From assembly GCA_023627715.1 (NCBI GenBank), contig JAMAHW010000262.1:1-10041 (forward strand): a DNA stretch of 10,041 bases. Reading direction: 5' to 3'. Shown here piece after piece: positions 7,420 through 10,041 of this stretch. The translations under genes and the position numbers were made by a program. This stretch comes from Periconia sp. R9002 (lineage: Eukaryota; Ascomycota; Dothideomycetes; Pleosporales; Periconiaceae). The notes under the pieces are model-generated. The model had not been told where the DNA came from. It was given only the letters and a program-made list of their open reading frames with translations, and did not search any database. The stretch's first letter is position 1; each line of letters begins with the position of its first letter.

Positions 7420-8573
7420 TTACGTTTTAGTAGAGAGGTAGATATATTAGTAGAACTTTTATTAAACTTCTATTTCTTATTACTATTAGAGTTCTACTTA
7501 TTACCTTATAATTTATTAAATCTAGCTTTATAGGATAAATTCTAGTTTTATTTAGAAATAGAACTTAATTTAGTCTAGTTAGAATATTTTAGGTTAGACT
7601 ATTTTTATTTATATCTAGATTCTTATCTTTAGATTAGATTTGTATAGGTTTTAAGAGACTTAATTAAGAACTATTTAGTTGTAATAATAAAGGGGTACGT
7701 TTAGATCTTATTTTCTATAGCGTTTAAGAATTTATAGATATAGTTATAGTTAGAGTTATCTAAAGCGTTCTTTTTATTTATCTCTTACTACTAGAGTTAT
7801 AGAATATATAAAAGTTTAGAATAACTCTAGCCTAGCTTTTACTTAATAGATTTAAGTTAAGAACGCGCTATACGCTCCTACTTATAGCTAGTCCTAAGTA
7901 TATCTTAGAAGGCTAGCTTAAATCTATTTTAAGTAAGGTTTTATAGGTCTATAGTTTCTATAATATTATCCTATATATTTTAAACCCTAAGAGATAAGTA
8001 ATATTACGTAAACTTAATTTTATTTTAGTTATAGTAGAAATAAACTAGGTTATTAACGTAGTTCTCTACTAGTTTAATCTAGTTATAGTATTCTTATACA
8101 CTATTCTTATAATACGTATTAGGTGCGCGTAGCTTTAGGAGATAGTAAGTAGTATAGATAAGTAGTACTAGCTATTAAAGAATATTATTACTAGTAACGT
8201 AAGTTTACTAAATTATATTAGGATTAAGTTTATATAGAATACAAATAGCTAGACCTAGATTAGTTTAGTCTAAATTAGGTTAGGCTTATATACTCTATAG
8301 GTTTCGCTCCTTATTCTTAAGAGCTTAAATAACTTTCTATTATTTAAGGTACTAGATATAATTTTATATAAGCCTAACTTTTTTTTAGAAATCTCCTAGA
8401 TCTATTAGGGGTAGAAAAGTAGTTTTAGGGTTAGCTAAGTGTCTATTAGGCGGGACTAGAGTAGTCTCTCTTTAGGCCTCCTAGTCTTCCTTAGAGTTAG
8501 GAGACCTTTAGTAGGATAAAACTAAGCTTAGCTTAGGAAGTAAGGACGTTTCTATTATATTTTAAAAGCGTAT
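7420..8573 (-). other. Gag region of element B
   Basis: The N-terminal part of the fused frame reads as a retrotransposon Gag: a Pro/Ser/Thr-rich beginning (about 8400-8530), then a helical core. Around 8030-7850 are segments such as KIKFTQYYLSL, NRFKLAFQDILRTSYKQERIA and SQLKSIKQKLG, with TAA/TAG read as Gln. These fit the pattern of Ty3/gypsy Gag capsids, which show a 'DKSKF..YL', 'F...L...Y....A' and 'L..LKQ' succession. A basic, Asn/Gln/Lys-rich tail leads into the zinc knuckle. The assignment rests on pattern and position and is inference in detail. Confidence 0.7.
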
Positions 8574-8728
8574 ATTTAGTACGTTAGTAGAGTTCTTTTA
8601 TAGGTTTTAGGATTAAGTAGTTTAAAGTATTATTTTAGGTAAGTGTTTAATTATAAAAATAGGCTATAGATATAGTAGATAATTAGCTAAACTAGCTTAA
8701 TTCTAAAAGTACTAGTAGCTAAGGATTC

Positions 8729-8756
8729 TATAAATACTTACCCTTCTCTATATAAG
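8729..8756 (+). promoter_or_regulatory. Two TATA-box-like sites before the 20-bp repeat array
   Basis: TATAAATA (8729-8736) and TATATAAG (8749-8756) lie 20 bp apart, followed on the plus strand by a long pyrimidine-rich stretch. This arrangement resembles a fungal core promoter or the U3/R junction of an LTR. In a genome segment flooded with TpA such matches arise easily, so the call is weak; the minus strand also contains TATA-like matches here. Confidence 0.25.
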
Positions 8757-8779
8757 TGTTTACTACTTTTATCTATCTT

Positions 8780-8879
8780 AGGCTACTCTAGTTATATCTA
8801 GTCTACTTTAGTTGCGTCTAGTCTACTCTATTTTTATTTAGCCTATCCTATTTATAGTTAACCTACTTTATACCTTCTA
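8780..8879. repeat. Five degenerate tandem copies of a 20-bp unit
   Basis: Copies start at 8780, 8800, 8820, 8840 and 8860 with exact 20-bp spacing. The best-preserved unit is AGTCTACTTTAGTTGCGTCT (8800-8819). All copies share an A-x-x-CTA-C/T start and a T-rich second half. Differences between copies are partly C/T or G/A, as RIP would leave. A sixth, poorer copy may precede at 8760. Tandem 20-mers of this type occur in LTRs or leaders of retroelements; the function here is unknown. Confidence 0.65.
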
Positions 8880-8939
8880 AATATCGCTATTTAGAGTCTT
8901 TCTGCTAGAGTTCTTTAGTCTAGAGTATACTAGGTCGCT

Positions 8940-8999
8940 CTGGTCTAGGTATAGCTAGTCTAGGCTAGATATAGCTAACCTGTGATAAATATAGTAACC
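8940..8999. repeat. Three tandem copies of a second 20-bp unit
   Basis: Units at 8940-8959 (CTGGTCTAGGTATAGCTAGT), 8960-8979 (CTAGGCTAGATATAGCTAAC) and 8980-8999 (CTGTGATAAATATAGTAACC) align without gaps around a central TATAG. The period equals that of the array at 8780-8879, although the sequence differs. The 60 bp between the two arrays is not clearly repetitive but keeps the 20-bp phase. Confidence 0.6.
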
Positions 9000-9060
9000 T
9001 AGCGTAGTCTTTATAGCGTTAATAACTACTTATACTAGGTTACTAGTTACTAAAGTATTA

Positions 9061-9660
9061 TTAATCTAGTAATAGTTAGTAGAAAGTAGAAATTATAGAA
9101 GTTAGATAGTAGAAGCTAAATAGTAGATAGATTTAGAAGACCTAAAATACTAACTTCTAAGCCTTAATTATATAACTAATAGTTACTATATATATATCTT
9201 TAGCTAAGAATATTACTATAAGATTATAAACTAGTATTAATACTATAACTAATTTTACTAATTAATTATAAAGAAGAATATATATTAATAATATTAATTA
9301 GCTAATATAAAACCTTTTTATCCTTTTAATAATTACTAGAGCTTAGAGCTATTACTTTAGATAGTTAATAAACTATATTTTATTTTTTCTATTCTATTTA
9401 TAGTACTTATAGTTTATAAAGCTACTATAATAAAATAAATTATATTTATATTATCTAATTTTATAGCTTTTACTATATATTAGAGGCTTAGGTATATTAT
9501 AAAAGTAGTTATATAGGTAGAAAATAAATTAGATAGAATAAAATATATAAGAGTAGCTTTAAAGCTAAAAATAGAATAAAGTATAACTTATCTAGTAAAG
9601 AAAAAAAAGTACTATATATAAAAAAATCTAAGCTAACTAAATAGTTAACTAAGTAATTAA
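9061..9660 (+). pseudogene. Possible trace of a coding region, strand uncertain
   Basis: In the plus frame starting at 9061, TAA/TAG stops are fewer than in the neighbouring plus frame. The frame gives protein-like runs such as VESRNYRS, IDLEDLKY and VENKLDRIKYIRVALKLKIE (about 9514-9575). The minus strand also has a long open run across about 9600-9310. In TpA-rich DNA, codons of one strand make the other look open, so I cannot decide the strand or a family. No conserved motif is recognised. Confidence 0.2.
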
Positions 9661-10041
9661 CTAATTATTAGCCTAGTTTTAAAAAAAAAAAGTATTCTAA
9701 AAAAATAACTCTAATATATACTTTTTTTTAAAAAAAATAAGGTCTCTTAAATTAAAATAAAAAAAAGTAGCTAATTATAAAGCTAAATTTATAAAGTAGG
9801 TAGTAAATCTAGTATAATAACTTAGCTCTAGATTACCTCTAGTATAGCTATACTATAGATAAGAATAAATTTATATATAGTAGGTAACTAAGAAATAATT
9901 ATAATCTAAAACTATAAGTTATATATTAAGCTATAGTATAGTTTATTACTACCTATTAGTTTAATAGAAAAGAATATATTACTTACTAATACTAACTACT
10001 ATATATATAATACTAAATAACTTATATACTAGACTACTTTA
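9661..10041. other. Extremely AT-rich tail with no recognisable gene
   Basis: Long A and T runs (for example 9680-9691 and 9721-9738) and TpA-dominated sequence fill this stretch. CpA and TpG are absent or nearly so. No frame, RNA gene or repeat structure could be supported. It may be an older, RIP-saturated repeat relic. Confidence 0.5.

Larger units (their letters stand above)
3624..8573 (-). pseudogene. RIP-destroyed Gag-Pol of element B, a chromodomain Ty3/gypsy retrotransposon
   Basis: A single minus-strand frame (codon first bases at positions equal to 2 mod 3) carries, in order, Gag, a CCHC knuckle, protease, reverse transcriptase, RNase H, integrase and a chromodomain. I followed it base by base from about 8640 to 3624 and found no frameshift, so Gag and Pol form one fused ORF of about 1,650 codons. 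Dozens of TAA/TAG interrupt it, matching CAA, CAG or TGG in the family. The domain order with integrase after RNase H identifies Ty3/gypsy rather than copia. The end is TAA 3624-3626, right after the chromodomain. The start is unclear: ATA at 8571-8573 or 8403-8405 are candidate mutated ATG codons, and the frame stays plausible up to about 8640. The element cannot be autonomous as it stands. No product is expected. Confidence 0.9.
8574..9060. other. Leader or LTR-like region beyond Gag of element B
   Basis: Upstream of Gag (higher coordinates) the minus-strand frame fades after about 8640. This stretch has TATA-like sites, pyrimidine-rich plus-strand DNA and two sets of 20-bp repeats, and slightly more GC than its surroundings. 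It is where the 5' LTR and primer-binding site of element B should lie. However, I found no copy of it in 1-3640, so it cannot be called an LTR from an LTR pair. It could equally be an LTR of another, plus-strand element that continues to the right. Confidence 0.4.

Noticed and set aside
3624..8573. Use of a variant genetic code in which TAA/TAG encode Gln
   Set aside because: Stops occur at Trp as well as Gln positions, and conserved Cys, His, Asp, Glu and Gly are also changed in the same C-to-T/G-to-A sense, so mutation explains the pattern and recoding does not.
8749..8756. A functional host promoter
   Set aside because: TATA-like words are expected everywhere in TpA-saturated DNA, and no intact gene follows.
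1..10041. CRISPR array, tRNA, rRNA or bacterial operon features
   Set aside because: No regularly spaced identical repeats, no cloverleaf or rRNA-like conserved blocks, and no ribosome binding sites; the window is fungal transposon DNA.
9661..10041. Centromere, telomere or replication origin
   Set aside because: High AT content alone is not evidence; there is no telomeric repeat and no ordered satellite.

Overview
This window looks like transposon-derived, AT-rich heterochromatin of a filamentous ascomycete (Pezizomycotina). I see no intact host gene. Its dominant signature is repeat-induced point mutation (RIP). CpA and its complement TpG are almost absent, TpA is hugely over-represented, and CpG survives. 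Nearly every in-frame stop is TAA or TAG, as expected when CAA, CAG or TGG codons are hit. By hand count there are 22 CpA plus TpG in bases 1-600 but only 3 in 1801-2400. Gene calls rest on reading frames through RIP-type stops and recognising Ty3/gypsy (Metaviridae-type) motifs; no gene can be functional as it stands.

Layout. (1) Bases 1-1456, element A on the plus strand: the 3' end of a Ty3/gypsy pol with integrase tail and chromodomain, then a short antisense ORF with a Cys cluster and a charged helical stretch, a polypurine tract, and a 3' LTR of about 410 bp. A is the less mutated element. (2) Bases 1457-1636: a spacer with a 12-bp direct repeat and a minus-strand purine tract. (3) Bases 1637-3571, plus strand: a long, heavily mutated ORF of about 640 codons of unknown function, tail-to-tail with the pol of element B. 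(4) Bases 3624 to about 8573, minus strand: element B, one uninterrupted Gag-Pol frame of about 1,650 codons running Gag, CCHC knuckle, protease, reverse transcriptase, RNase H, integrase, chromodomain. (5) About 8574-9060: leader or LTR-like DNA with TATA-like sites and two arrays of 20-bp repeats. (6) 9061-10041: extremely AT-rich DNA with only ambiguous coding traces.

The most interesting points: both elements carry an antisense ORF just beyond the 3' end of pol. All eight zinc-ligand positions of B (CCHC knuckle and integrase HHCC) read as tyrosine. For eight catalytic carboxylates of B, the base before the codon predicts whether it was lost. The reading frame of B has survived about 5 kb without an indel although its coding content is destroyed. 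No LTR pair for B was found by eye.
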